NCBI GenBank assembly: GCA_963675575.1
Contig: OY776378.1
Span: 558,001-622,000, forward strand
Reading direction: 5' to 3'
Source: JAGLOK01 sp963675575
GTDB taxonomy: Bacteria > Bacillota > Clostridia > Christensenellales > UMGS416
DNA length: 64,000 bases
Of the stretch, positions 1 to 7,745 are shown piece by piece. Each line of letters opens with the position of its first letter. Positions within the stretch are counted from its first letter, which is position 1. The position numbers were made by a program, and so were the translations under genes. Under the pieces are notes generated by a model. The model was not told where the DNA came from, made no database searches, and saw nothing but the letters and a program-made list of their open reading frames with translations.

Positions 1-1
1 C

Positions 2-328
2 AAGCTGAACGCGATATTAAACCAAAGATCGCAGGACGTGCTCATGGCAAATAATTGGAATGTTTGCCAGTATTCAATTTTGGTGCATATGCTGGCCCAA
101 GTGTGTGGTTTTGAGTCGGGGGAACTCGTGCATGTGATAGCTGACGCGCATATATACGACAGGCATGTGCCACTGGTAAAAGAGCTTATCGGAAGAACTC
201 CGTTTGACGCTCCTGTTCTTAAAATAGATTCCGATGTCAAAAACTTTTATGATTTCACCCCTGATGATTTCACGCTTGAAAATTATAAAAGAGGCAAGCA
301 GATATTTAACATACCGATAGCGATATAG
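2..328 (+). CDS. thyA: Thymidylate synthase, C-terminal part (cut by window edge)
   Basis: This makes dTMP from dUMP using methylene-tetrahydrofolate. The frame is already open at base 2 and gives LNQRSQDVLMANNWNV, the region with the conserved QRS phosphate-binding motif and the dUMP-binding Asn. It is followed by the substrate-binding stretch DAHIYDRHVPLVKEL and the usual C-terminus with KIDSDVKNFYDF and FTLENYK. The 5' part lies outside the window, so the GTG at 38 is internal and not a start. folA follows 11 bases downstream, the common thyA-folA pairing in which the reductase regenerates the folate that thymidylate synthase oxidises. Confidence 0.93.
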   Translation, partial: KLNAILNQRSQDVLMANNWNVCQYSILVHMLAQVCGFESGELVHVIADAHIYDRHVPLVKELIGRTPFDAPVLKIDSDVKNFYDFTPDDFTLENYKRGKQIFNIPIAI

Positions 329-339
329 GAGTGCGATAA

Positions 340-846
340 ATGAAAGCGATACTTTCCGCGGATATAAATTGGGGAATCGGATGTGATGGAAATCTTTTGG
401 CGAGAGTGCCCGAAGACATGAAGTTTTTTAAAGAAAAAACTTTGGGCAAAGTCGTGGTGATGGGAAGAAAAACTTATGAATCGCTTCCCAATAAAGCTCC
501 GCTGCCTGAAAGAACCAATATTGTGCTAACAAAAAACAAGGAATTTACAGATGACAGGATTATTATTTTGCATTCGGTTGACGCGGTGTTTGAAGAGACA
601 AAAGGCTATAATGATGAAGATGTATTTATCATCGGAGGCCAAGAAATATATAATCTGTTTTTGCCTTATTGCGATGATGTGTATGTCACGAAATTTCAAA
701 AGGAGTTTGTAGCGGATAAATTTTTTCCGGATTTAGATAGAGATACTAGCTGGGAAGTTTGGGATGCAGGCGAAGAAAAAGAATATAAAGGATTAAAATA
801 TAAGTTTATGTTATATAAAAATAAAATGTTGGAAGTGAAAAAATGA
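340..846 (+). CDS. folA: Dihydrofolate reductase
   Basis: This reduces dihydrofolate to tetrahydrofolate with NADPH and works with the thyA product just upstream. The 168-residue length is normal. Visible family landmarks are the N-terminal ADINWGIGCDGNLL loop, PEDMKFFKEKT carrying the active-site acidic residue (aa about 26-36), VVMGRKTYESLP (NADPH binding) and VFIIGGQEIYNLFLPYCDDVYVT. The ATG follows a GGAG ribosome site. The stop codon TGA overlaps the ATG of the next gene (ATGA), indicating translational coupling. Confidence 0.96.
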   Translation: MKAILSADINWGIGCDGNLLARVPEDMKFFKEKTLGKVVVMGRKTYESLPNKAPLPERTNIVLTKNKEFTDDRIIILHSVDAVFEETKGYNDEDVFIIGGQEIYNLFLPYCDDVYVTKFQKEFVADKFFPDLDRDTSWEVWDAGEEKEYKGLKYKFMLYKNKMLEVKK

Positions 847-1586
847 GCGAACAAAGTTTTCAGCTTGAGGGTATAAATTCCGTATTGGCGGCTATAGAAG
901 CAAACCAAAAAATCGAGAAAATATATATTTTTGAGAATGCAAAAAAAGGCAGAATGAAGCAGATAGCTGATGCTGCCTATAAAAAAAGAATTGATATAGA
1001 ATATGTTCCAAAGCAAAAGCTTGACGACATGTCTCTCACCCAGCATCATCATGGCATTATCGCGACTGTGTTAGAGGGCGAGAATAAATCATTTGAAGAA
1101 ATTGTGGATGAAATATTTGAAAAAGAGGACACCCCGCTTTTTGTGCTACTTGACGGCATTCAAGATCCCCATAACTTAGGCGCGATTATCCGTACTGCGG
1201 AGTGCGCGGGGGCTTCATGCGTTGTTGTCCCCGAAAGAAGGAGCGCGAAAGTGACAGCCGTCGCATCCAGCGCTTCAGCAGGAGCAATAAACATTATTCC
1301 TGTGGCATACGTCACAAATATCAACCGCGCAATTGAGCATCTTCAAAAACTCGGCGCATGGGTCATAGGCACTGATGCAGGCGGGAAAAATTATGACGTG
1401 CCGGACTATAATGGGAAAATGGCAATAGTCATGGGCAGCGAGGGAGAAGGACTCCACAGACTGACCGCCGAAAAATGCGATGATATAGTGGGAATCAAGA
1501 TGTATGGCAAAACAACTTCTTTAAATGTGTCAGTAGCCGCGGGAATCGTTCTTTTTGAAGCGGCAAAGCAAAGAAACGGGGAATGA
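843..1586 (+). CDS. rlmB: 23S rRNA 2'-O-methyltransferase, TrmH/SpoU family
   Basis: This is a SPOUT-class methyltransferase that, by family, methylates a ribose in 23S rRNA using SAM. The protein has a short N-terminal substrate-binding domain (aa 1-80, starting FQLEGINSVLAAI) and a C-terminal knotted domain. The domain carries motif 1 LLDGIQDPHNLGAIIRTAECAG, motif 2 IVMGSEGEGLHRL and motif 3 YGKTTSLNVSVAAGIVLFE. Length (247 aa) is typical. It overlaps folA by ATGA and is followed 4 bases later by yacP, the usual Firmicutes partner. The exact rRNA position cannot be read from sequence. Confidence 0.93.
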   Translation: MSEQSFQLEGINSVLAAIEANQKIEKIYIFENAKKGRMKQIADAAYKKRIDIEYVPKQKLDDMSLTQHHHGIIATVLEGENKSFEEIVDEIFEKEDTPLFVLLDGIQDPHNLGAIIRTAECAGASCVVVPERRSAKVTAVASSASAGAINIIPVAYVTNINRAIEHLQKLGAWVIGTDAGGKNYDVPDYNGKMAIVMGSEGEGLHRLTAEKCDDIVGIKMYGKTTSLNVSVAAGIVLFEAAKQRNGE

Positions 1587-1590
1587 CACC

Positions 1591-2121
1591 TTGAAAGACT
1601 TGCTGATTGTTGACGGATACAATATAATTCATTCCTGGCCCGAGCTTAAAAAACTCTTGCACACAGTTGATTACGAAGCCGCGAGAATTCGGCTGATTGA
1701 TATGATGTGCGATTTTTCCGCTCACAATAATTACGAAACATTGGTGGTGTTTGACGCGCATATGAAAAAAGGCAGCCTGCGCCATACCGAGAGTTATCCG
1801 CCTATAAAAGTGGTCTATACCGCAGAACACGAAACGGCGGATCAGTATATAGAAAGCATGATGACCCGTCAAGACAACAGGATGAGAAATATATATGTTG
1901 CAACTTCGGATGCTTTGGAGCAAACTATTATATTCGGACGGGGCGGGGCGCGCCTTTCATCCCGAGAGCTTTTGAGAATGGTAAACCAGTCAAAAAGCGT
2001 TCAGAAAGAAATGATAAATAATTTTGAATCGGAAAATAGAAATACAATAGCGGGCTCACTTAACTCAAAGACAATCGAACGTCTTGACAATATTGTCAAA
2101 GGCATTAGACTGGAGGACTAG
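1591..2121 (+). CDS. rae1: YacP/Rae1-type NYN-domain ribonuclease
   Basis: By similarity to Bacillus YacP (Rae1), this is a ribosome-associated endoribonuclease that cuts some mRNAs during translation. The NYN fold is seen as LLIVDGYNIIHSWPELKKL at the N-terminus, ETLVVFDAHMKKG in the middle and YVATSDALEQTIIFGRGGARLSSRELL near aa 95-125, with the conserved acidic residues in place. I chose the TTG at 1591 (176 aa) because GGGGAA lies 6-9 bases upstream and the protein then begins exactly at the conserved LLIVDGYN. An ATG farther upstream lies inside rlmB. In many Firmicutes sigH comes next, but not here. Confidence 0.88.
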   Translation: MKDLLIVDGYNIIHSWPELKKLLHTVDYEAARIRLIDMMCDFSAHNNYETLVVFDAHMKKGSLRHTESYPPIKVVYTAEHETADQYIESMMTRQDNRMRNIYVATSDALEQTIIFGRGGARLSSRELLRMVNQSKSVQKEMINNFESENRNTIAGSLNSKTIERLDNIVKGIRLED

Positions 2122-2319
2122 ATGATTTGCGGATGCCCAGAGTGCGGTGCACTTACAACCCATATCGAAAAAGGGCTTGACAGCCACTGCAAATGCCAGC
2201 AATGCGGCTGGGAATGTAGAGACTGTATGGGAGGCACTAACAAGAAATTTAGGCTTATCACAAAAGATATGCTTAATGATATAAAAGAATTAGAACCGGA
2301 AGATGTATTGGGCGAGTAA
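2122..2319 (+). CDS. Small Cys-rich (zinc-ribbon-like) protein, function unknown
   Basis: A 65-residue soluble protein whose ATG directly abuts the yacP stop codon, so it is almost certainly co-translated with it. The first 40 residues hold CxxC-type pairs (GCPECG, HCKCQQCGW, CRDCMGG) that could bind one or two zinc ions. The C-terminal 25 residues are acidic and helical. I do not recognise the family. The position suggests a role with RNA or ribosomes, but that is inference only. Confidence 0.72.
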   Translation: MICGCPECGALTTHIEKGLDSHCKCQQCGWECRDCMGGTNKKFRLITKDMLNDIKELEPEDVLGE

Positions 2320-2327
2320 TAAAGCTT

Positions 2328-2349
2328 CAAAATTCTTGCGAGAATTTTG
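2328..2349. other. Perfect 9-bp inverted repeat after the yacP operon
   Basis: CAAAATTCT and AGAATTTTG flank a TGCG loop. There is no clear T-run, so it is at best a weak terminator or an mRNA 3'-end stabiliser. Confidence 0.4.
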
Positions 2350-2402
2350 TCCGCTTGCGCTTAATAATTAAGTAAAAAATTAAAAAAACAGGAGAAAACA
2401 AA

Positions 2403-2924
2403 ATGAACCCCACAGTAATGATTGAAATGGAAAATGGAATGATAATAAATTTGGAGCTATATCCTGAAAAAGCTCCAAACACAGTGAATAATTTTATATC
2501 GCTTGCCAATAAGGGATATTATGACGGACTAATATTACACAGGATAATTGATGGATTTATGATACAAGGCGGATGCCCTGACGGAACAGGAATGGGCGGC
2601 CCTGGCTATCAGATTCCCGGAGAGTTCGCAAACAACGGATTTGCGCAAAATGACATAAAGCACACACCCGGTGTTATTTCTATGGCAAGAAGCATGATGA
2701 AAGATTCAGCCGGGTCACAGTTCTTTATCATGGTTGGCACTTCCACACACCTTGATGGTGAATATGCGGCCTTTGGAAAGACTGTAGATGAACAGAGTTT
2801 GAAGAACTGCTTAGATTTGGCGAAGGCTCAGGTTATAGGGGACAGCCCGCAAAATCCGCCTGTGATAAAAAGTATAAAAGTTGACACAAAAGGGGTTGAC
2901 TATGAGGCGCCTAATCACTCATAA
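2403..2924 (+). CDS. ppiB: Cyclophilin-type peptidyl-prolyl isomerase
   Basis: A cytoplasmic proline isomerase that helps protein folding (no signal peptide). The 173-residue protein shows the cyclophilin core: EKAPNTVNNFISLANKGYYDGLILHRIIDGFMIQGG carrying the catalytic Arg, then the GMGGPGYQIPGEF region, GVISMARS, and GSQFFIMVG followed by HLDGEYAAFGKTV. A good AGGAG site lies 9 bases before the ATG. It stands alone between two gaps. Confidence 0.95.
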   Translation: MNPTVMIEMENGMIINLELYPEKAPNTVNNFISLANKGYYDGLILHRIIDGFMIQGGCPDGTGMGGPGYQIPGEFANNGFAQNDIKHTPGVISMARSMMKDSAGSQFFIMVGTSTHLDGEYAAFGKTVDEQSLKNCLDLAKAQVIGDSPQNPPVIKSIKVDTKGVDYEAPNHS

Positions 2925-3009
2925 TATATGAGTAAGAAAACTATAAATTCACATAAAAACACGCTAATAAAACGATTTATTTGCCTGCAAAAGGCAATTA
3001 AGGCGGAAA

Positions 3010-4395
3010 ATGTCGACTCAGGGCGAAACTAACAACAGCACTGCGAATGAAACGGCAAAGATATTGTCGAGTGTTTTTGATGTGGTTTTTCTAGTGTCTA
3101 AAGACGGGCAGCTTGTGTTGTATGACAATGAACTGGCCGTTTTTAATAAAATCACATATATTGAAGATCTCGCAAGCCAAGAGGAAGCCTTAAATATCAC
3201 CAAGCTTATCAAAAGCGCCAAAAGCAAAATAAACGTAAATAATATCCGCGTTAAGTTAACAGAAAAACAATATGGCGTGGATTGGGCTGATGTGTATATT
3301 GCCCGAGATGATAGGAATGATGCTCTGTTTCTTGCGCTTAAAGACATTACTGAAGGACAAAGGTATATTGAAAGATTAAGCGAAGCGGGGATATTTGACC
3401 CTCTTACCGGAGCATATTACAGAAGCAAGCTTCCGGAACTTTTAAAAAAAATTGATAATAAAAATAATTTGCCCATAGCGTTTTTCATGTTTGACGTAAA
3501 CGGTATGAAGATAGTAAATGATATTTTTGGCTATGATGAAGGCAATTCTCTTTTATTAAAATGCGCTACAATATTAAGCCTCGCATCTCCTCCAAGAGGA
3601 ATCATGATTAGGATGAGCGGCGACGAATTTTTGCTGATAGTGCCAAAATGTTCCGCTCAGGAGAGTGAATATATTGCAGAGAAAGTAAAAGAATATACTC
3701 AGGAAGAAACAGGCGAACTAATAACGCCCGATATTTCAATAGGAATGGGTTCAAAAGAATCTGAAAACCAAGACATTGAAACCTCATTGAGAAAAACAGA
3801 AGAGAAGCTCATAACAGTAAGAAACAGAGATTCGCTTTCTTTTAAAAACTTGATAGTAAAAGATTTGTTAAGACACTTGGCGATGAAAAACTTTGAAACC
3901 ACCAAACATGTAATAAGGGTAAAAGGCCTTGCTATGATGTTGGGTGAAAGCATTGGGTTGGGGCAGGACAGGATGAAAATATTATCTTTGGCTGCGGATA
4001 TTCATGATATTGGGAAAGTGGTCATACCTGATGAAATATTGGGGAAAAAGGGAAACCTCACCAAAAATGATTGGGATCAGATAAAAAGGCATCCTGTGAT
4101 ATCATATTCTATCGCAAACGCCTTACCCAAATATAAAAGCACAGCGGAAGCGATATTATATCACCATGAGTTTTGGAATGGAACCGGATATCCGGAAGGA
4201 TTGAAAGGTGATGAGATCCCTCTTTTATCCAGAATATTGGCCATTGTGGATGCATATGACATAATGCAGAACACCACACACTACAGACCGAGAAGCTATT
4301 CGCCAAAGGAAGCTTTAAATGAAATAAAGCGCTGTGCGGGTAATCAGTTTGATCCAAATCTGGTAAGATATTTTGTAAAAATAATGACACCATGA
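3010..4395 (+). CDS. GGDEF plus HD-GYP protein (cyclic-di-GMP turnover)
   Basis: A soluble 461-residue signalling protein. Residues 1-118 form a PAS-like sensor, ending LALKDITEGQRYIERL. Residues about 128-280 form a GGDEF domain (DPLTGAYYRSKL, FFMFDVNGMKIVND), but the signature is RMSGDEF, with Ser replacing the first Gly, so synthesis activity is uncertain. Residues about 290-461 form an HD-GYP domain with HDIGKVVIPDEIL and HHEFWNGTGYPEGLKG, which by family hydrolyses c-di-GMP; its usual Asp before GTGYP is Asn. I infer a phosphodiesterase regulated by the N-terminal half. It is monocistronic, and a second HD-GYP protein occurs at 39765. Confidence 0.88.
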   Translation: MSTQGETNNSTANETAKILSSVFDVVFLVSKDGQLVLYDNELAVFNKITYIEDLASQEEALNITKLIKSAKSKINVNNIRVKLTEKQYGVDWADVYIARDDRNDALFLALKDITEGQRYIERLSEAGIFDPLTGAYYRSKLPELLKKIDNKNNLPIAFFMFDVNGMKIVNDIFGYDEGNSLLLKCATILSLASPPRGIMIRMSGDEFLLIVPKCSAQESEYIAEKVKEYTQEETGELITPDISIGMGSKESENQDIETSLRKTEEKLITVRNRDSLSFKNLIVKDLLRHLAMKNFETTKHVIRVKGLAMMLGESIGLGQDRMKILSLAADIHDIGKVVIPDEILGKKGNLTKNDWDQIKRHPVISYSIANALPKYKSTAEAILYHHEFWNGTGYPEGLKGDEIPLLSRILAIVDAYDIMQNTTHYRPRSYSPKEALNEIKRCAGNQFDPNLVRYFVKIMTP

Positions 4396-4474
4396 GTTAA
4401 TTTTTTTCTAAATCCATGAAAAATCAAAGCAAGTTGAAACAATGGAAATTAGAAAGAATTAATTATAATAAATC

Positions 4475-4503
4475 TTGACAATAAACATAAAAAGTGATAG
4501 ATT
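4475..4503 (+). promoter_or_regulatory. Promoter of the rpmG-secE-nusG-rplK-rplA cluster
   Basis: TTGACA (4475-4480), a 17-bp spacer and TAGATT (4498-4503). Transcription would begin near 4510, directly before the hairpin at 4511. Confidence 0.65.
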
Positions 4504-4510
4504 ATATTAG

Positions 4511-4545
4511 GTGTCTAAAGACCCGAACTGGGAGGCACTTTTTTT
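4511..4545 (+). terminator. Attenuator-like hairpin in the rpmG leader
   Basis: GTGTC pairs with GGCAC and an inner CCC pairs with GGG, followed by seven T residues. It lies about 75 bases before rpmG and just after the predicted transcription start, so it may end transcription early. What controls it is not visible. Confidence 0.45.
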
Positions 4546-4619
4546 AATGGATGTATAAGCTTTAAAAAGCTTAGCTTTTCGGGGCAAACGACTTTAAAAC
4601 AACCATATGGGAGGAAATC

Positions 4620-4769
4620 ATGAGAGTTAGCGTAACATTGGCATGCACAGAGTGCAAACAGCGCAATTATGATACCAAAAAAAACCGCAGAAACACTACT
4701 GATAGAATAGAACTTAAAAAGTATTGCCGTTTTTGCAAAACACATACAACTCATCGCGAAACAAAATAA
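4620..4769 (+). CDS. rpmG: Ribosomal protein bL33, zinc-binding form
   Basis: A 49-residue component of the large ribosomal subunit. The sequence begins MRVSVTLACTECKQRNY and has a second pair YCRFCKTHTTHRETK; the two CxxC pairs mark the zinc-containing (C+) form. A GGGAGG site precedes the ATG. It heads the conserved rpmG-secE-nusG order, with secE 14 bases downstream. Confidence 0.95.
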   Translation: MRVSVTLACTECKQRNYDTKKNRRNTTDRIELKKYCRFCKTHTTHRETK

Positions 4770-4783
4770 TCTAGGAGCTTATA

Positions 4784-5047
4784 ATGGCTAAAAAAAATAA
4801 TTTACCCGCCAAAAAAAACTCGAAAAAGCCTGTCAAGAAAGACAAAAAAAAGGCTAATATCTTTAAGAAAATCGGTAGATTTTTCAAAGATGTTGTTTCC
4901 GAGCTTAAAAAAGTTACATGGCCAAGCCGTAAAAATTTGATTTCCTATACAGTAGCGGTGCTAGTGTTTGTTGCCATAATGATGGCAGTGGTATACGGTA
5001 TCGATACAGGTGCCGCAGCATTTATTAGAGCTGTATTCGGATCTTAA
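4784..5047 (+). CDS. secE: Preprotein translocase subunit SecE
   Basis: A small membrane subunit that clamps SecY in the general secretion channel. The 87-residue protein has a strongly basic N-terminal tail (about 28 residues). The conserved amphipathic segment FFKDVVSELKKVTWPSRKNLI then leads into one membrane span (TVAVLVFVAIMMAVVYGI). This single-span form is typical for Gram-positives. It lies between rpmG and nusG. Confidence 0.95.
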   Translation: MAKKNNLPAKKNSKKPVKKDKKKANIFKKIGRFFKDVVSELKKVTWPSRKNLISYTVAVLVFVAIMMAVVYGIDTGAAAFIRAVFGS

Positions 5048-5062
5048 AAGGAGGTGCGCAAA

Positions 5063-5716
5063 TTGTCTGAAGACAAAGACATCATTGAAGACGAAAATTC
5101 ACAAGAAAGTTTGGAACAAGACACCAAGCCTAATGATGATACTCAAATAGAAGAAATTTCTGAAGAAGAAACAGACATTGAAGGCGCCGAAAAGAAAGAA
5201 TCAGATACGGCTAGATGGTATGTAGTCCATACGTATTCAGGATATGAAAACAAAGTCAAAGTGAATCTTGAAAAATCAATCGAGAATCAAGGTCTTGAAG
5301 ATTTGATATATGAGATTAAAGTCCCAATGGAAGAAATAGTTGAAGTCCGAAACGGACAAAAAAAGCTTCGTCAGTCAAAAGTCTTTCCCGGATATGTGAT
5401 GGTTAAGATGGAAATGACAGATAAAAGCTGGTATATTGTAAGAAATACACGTGGAGTAACGGGCTTTGTAGGCCCAGGTTCAAAACCGATTCCGCTTACA
5501 GATGAAGAAGTTGTTACGATGGGCATGGAACGAATCCCAATCAAACGTGAGTTTGAAGTGGGCGACCATGTAAGAGTGACCAGTGGAGCGTTGGAAAACT
5601 TTATCGGTGTTGTTCAGGAAGTCCACATGGATCAGCAAAGAGTAAAAATATCCGTATCCATGTTTGGGCGCGATACACCGGTAGAATTGGAATTTTTCCA
5701 AGTTAAAAAGATTTAG
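5063..5716 (+). CDS. nusG: Transcription termination/antitermination factor NusG
   Basis: NusG binds RNA polymerase and modulates pausing and termination. The NGN domain (about aa 48-155) starts ARWYVVHTYSGYENKVKVNLE and includes FPGYVMVKMEM and VRNTRGVTGFVG. The KOW domain (about aa 165-217) includes GDHVRVTSGALENFIGVV. I chose TTG at 5063 because AGGAGGT lies 7 bases upstream; a GTG at 5054 would overlap that ribosome site. Unusually, about 45 acidic residues precede the NGN domain, an extension seen in some Clostridia and Actinobacteria. Confidence 0.93.
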   Translation: MSEDKDIIEDENSQESLEQDTKPNDDTQIEEISEEETDIEGAEKKESDTARWYVVHTYSGYENKVKVNLEKSIENQGLEDLIYEIKVPMEEIVEVRNGQKKLRQSKVFPGYVMVKMEMTDKSWYIVRNTRGVTGFVGPGSKPIPLTDEEVVTMGMERIPIKREFEVGDHVRVTSGALENFIGVVQEVHMDQQRVKISVSMFGRDTPVELEFFQVKKI

Positions 5717-5738
5717 CCAATCACCGCATTTGCGGTTT

Positions 5739-5771
5739 GGATAGTGGGAGGGTTAATCCCCGCTTAACCAC
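5739..5771 (+). promoter_or_regulatory. L1-binding-site-like leader of rplK
   Basis: GGATAGTGGGAGG followed by ACCAC forms a stem around the region just before the rplK ribosome site. As I recall, the same GGATAG-GTGGGAGG...ACCAC elements occur in the L1 stalk of 23S rRNA. A preceding hairpin (ACCGC-ATTT-GCGGT, 5722-5735) may be part of the structure. By analogy with the E. coli L11 operon, free L1 would bind here and stop translation. Confidence 0.65.
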
Positions 5772-5793
5772 AAAATTATGGAGGTATTTAAAA

Positions 5794-6219
5794 ATGGCCA
5801 AGAAGGTTATGGCAATAGTCAAGTTGCAGGTTTCGGCAGGAAAAGCGTCTCCGGCACCGCCTATAGGTCCGGCTCTAGGACAGCACGGCGTCAACATCAT
5901 GGGCTTTTGCAAAGAATTCAATGCACGCACGGCGCACCAGGCAGGGCTTATTATTCCTGTTGTGCTGACGGTTTATCAGGATCGTTCCTTTAGCTTTATC
6001 ACAAAGACACCGCCTGCCGCGGTACTTATCAAAAAAGCTTGCGGAATAGAGAGCGGTTCCGCAGAGCCACACACAAAGAAAGTGGCATCGATTACAAGAG
6101 CTCAGCTCAAGGAAATCGCGGAGCTTAAAATGCCTGACTTAAATGCAGCATCTGTTGAATCGGCAATTTCAATGATAGCCGGCACAGCGCGTTCAATGGG
6201 CGTTATGGTAAAAAAATAG
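5794..6219 (+). CDS. rplK: Ribosomal protein uL11
   Basis: Part of the GTPase-associated centre of the large subunit. The 141 residues carry the family landmarks KLQVSAGKASPAPPIGPALGQHGVNIMGFCKEFNART and, in the RNA-binding C-terminal half, KTPPAAVLIKKACGIESGSAEP and ending SMGVMVKK. ATG at 5794 follows ATGGAGG. An in-frame GTG at 5737 lies within the structured leader and is not used in my view. Confidence 0.96.
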   Translation: MAKKVMAIVKLQVSAGKASPAPPIGPALGQHGVNIMGFCKEFNARTAHQAGLIIPVVLTVYQDRSFSFITKTPPAAVLIKKACGIESGSAEPHTKKVASITRAQLKEIAELKMPDLNAASVESAISMIAGTARSMGVMVKK

Positions 6220-6233
6220 AAATTAACTTTATA

Positions 6234-6264
6234 CGATTGTGGGAGGCAGAGCCGCTTGTACCAC
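6234..6264 (+). promoter_or_regulatory. Second L1-binding-site-like leader, before rplA
   Basis: GATTGTGGGAGGC ... GTACCAC sits directly before the AAGGAGG of rplA and repeats the core of the rplK leader element (GTGGGAGG paired by CCAC). Two copies in one transcript suggest separate control of L11 and L1 translation by L1. Confidence 0.6.
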
Positions 6265-6277
6265 AAGGAGGTTTAAA

Positions 6278-6976
6278 ATGAAACGAGGAAAAAGATATCA
6301 GGACGCTGCAAAGCTTATTGAAAGTTCCAAGCTTTACGATCCATCAGAAGCACTAGAGATTATAGGCAAAACAGCAAATGCAAAGTTTGATGAAACGATA
6401 GAAATATCAGTACGTTTGGGCGTTGATCCCAGACATGCTGACCAGCAAGTTAGAGGGACAGTGGTTCTTCCGAACGGAACAGGTAAAAATGTGCGTGTTC
6501 TTGTTATCGCCGATGGTGACGCTGCAAAAGAAGCAGAGGAAGCCGGTGCTGATTATGTAGGCGGCGAAGAGCTTATTGATAAGATTCAAAAAGAAAACTG
6601 GTTTGAATTTGATGTAATGGTCGCAGCCCCCAATATGATGCGCTTTGTAGGCCGTTTGGGACGAGTATTAGGACCTAAAGGTTTGATGCCGAATCCAAAA
6701 TCCGGCACAGTTACTCCGAATGTGGGAGCAGCAGTTAATGACATAAAATCAGGTAAGGTTGAATATCGTGTTGATAAAAGCTCAATTGCTCATGTATCAA
6801 TTGGCAAAGCTTCATTTGGAGCTGAAAAATTAAGCGAGAATCTCAATACTTTGATGGACGCTATTGTCAGAGCACGCCCGTCATCAGCAAAGGGAACATA
6901 TATGAGGTCGGTTGTAGTGTCATCAACAATGGGACCCGGAATTAAACTAAACCCTTCGGCTTTCATGGGCAAATAG
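6278..6976 (+). CDS. rplA: Ribosomal protein uL1
   Basis: The L1-stalk protein, which also represses its own mRNA in many bacteria. The 232 residues have the family pattern: MKRGKRYQDAAKLIE, ISVRLGVDPRHADQQVRGTVVLPNGTGK, and domain II with MMRFVGRLGRVLGPKGLMPNPKSGTVT, ending SSTMGPGIKLNPSAFMGK. ATG at 6278 follows AAGGAGG by 6 bases; upstream in-frame codons fall in the leader. Next is a separate promoter/leader for rplJL. Confidence 0.96.
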   Translation: MKRGKRYQDAAKLIESSKLYDPSEALEIIGKTANAKFDETIEISVRLGVDPRHADQQVRGTVVLPNGTGKNVRVLVIADGDAAKEAEEAGADYVGGEELIDKIQKENWFEFDVMVAAPNMMRFVGRLGRVLGPKGLMPNPKSGTVTPNVGAAVNDIKSGKVEYRVDKSSIAHVSIGKASFGAEKLSENLNTLMDAIVRARPSSAKGTYMRSVVVSSTMGPGIKLNPSAFMGK

Positions 6977-6980
6977 TTTA

Positions 6981-7009
6981 TTGACAATCTACTCTTTTTG
7001 TAGTAAATT
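6981..7009 (+). promoter_or_regulatory. Candidate promoter of rplJ-rplL
   Basis: TTGACA at 6981-6986, 17-bp spacer, TAAATT at 7004-7009; a TATAAT at 7012 lies too far from this -35. It is placed just before the L10 leader. Confidence 0.5.
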
Positions 7010-7040
7010 ATTATAATAATAAAGTTAATAGCATTTATTA

Positions 7041-7137
7041 GCCAAAGACAGCAGGTGCGCAAAGCTTAATTTCCTGCCGAGGTTGAAACTAATTTAGTTT
7101 TTTACCCTGCGCTGATTAAGTGCGGGGTTTTAATTTT
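7041..7137 (+). ncRNA. L10 leader RNA with attenuator
   Basis: The core GCCAAAGACAGCAGGTG ... TTTCCTGCCGAGGT matches the known L10 leader, where the L10-(L12)4 complex binds and shuts off rplJL expression. Downstream, CCCTGCGC pairs with GTGCGGGG (7105-7127) and is followed by TTTTAATTTT, an intrinsic terminator that could act as the off switch. The rplJ start lies 35 bases after it. Confidence 0.85.
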
Positions 7138-7171
7138 GCAAAATCCCTTCTATTGACGGAAAGGAGTATAG

Positions 7172-7699
7172 ATGGCTGAGAATTTAAAAAGAAAAAAACA
7201 GATAGTGGCAGAGATTCAAGAAAAGCTCAAAGAGGCAAAATCGACAGTTCTTGTGGACTACATAGGCCTAACGGTTGCTGAAGTTACTGAACTTCGTAAC
7301 CAGTTCCGCACAGTAAATGTAGAGTTCAAAGTTTATAAGAATGCTATGATTAGCAGAGCGGCTGAAAATCTTGAAATTAGCGGAATAACCGGAAACATAG
7401 CAGGACCAACCGCGTTGGCAATATCCTATGATGATCCGACTGCCGGACCAAAGGTTATGACTGACTTTATCAAGAAGATAAAGAAAACCGAGATTAAAAT
7501 GGGTATTCTCGGAAAAGAGAATATGTCGGTCGAGCAAGTTAAAGCTCTAGCTGACGTCCCGAACAAAGAGACTTCAATTGCTATGTTGATGTCGGTAATG
7601 AACGGACCTGTGCGCAACTTCGCATCAGTTCTTAACGCAATACCGCGCTCTCTAGTAATAGCGCTGAATGCGGTTAAGGAACAAAAAGAAAGTGCATAA
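7172..7699 (+). CDS. rplJ: Ribosomal protein uL10
   Basis: The base of the L10-(L7/L12) stalk. The 175 residues begin MAENLKRKKQIVAEIQEKL and carry the rRNA-binding features STVLVDYIGLTVAEVTELR, VEFKVYKNAMISRA and GPTALAISYDDP. The C-terminal helix (AIPRSLVIALNAVKEQ) is where L7/L12 dimers dock. GGAAAGGAG precedes the ATG. It lies behind the L10 leader and 46 bases before rplL. Confidence 0.96.
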   Translation: MAENLKRKKQIVAEIQEKLKEAKSTVLVDYIGLTVAEVTELRNQFRTVNVEFKVYKNAMISRAAENLEISGITGNIAGPTALAISYDDPTAGPKVMTDFIKKIKKTEIKMGILGKENMSVEQVKALADVPNKETSIAMLMSVMNGPVRNFASVLNAIPRSLVIALNAVKEQKESA

Positions 7700-7745
7700 T
7701 AAAAAAATATTTTAATAAAAACCAAAATTTATGGAGGAAATAAAA

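Noticed and set aside
38..328. Start of thyA at the GTG at 38
   Set aside because: The conserved frame is open from base 2 and includes LNQRSQD before this codon.
4515..4600. tRNA gene before secE, as in some Firmicutes
   Set aside because: The stretch folds into a simple hairpin with a T-run, without T-arm or anticodon pattern.
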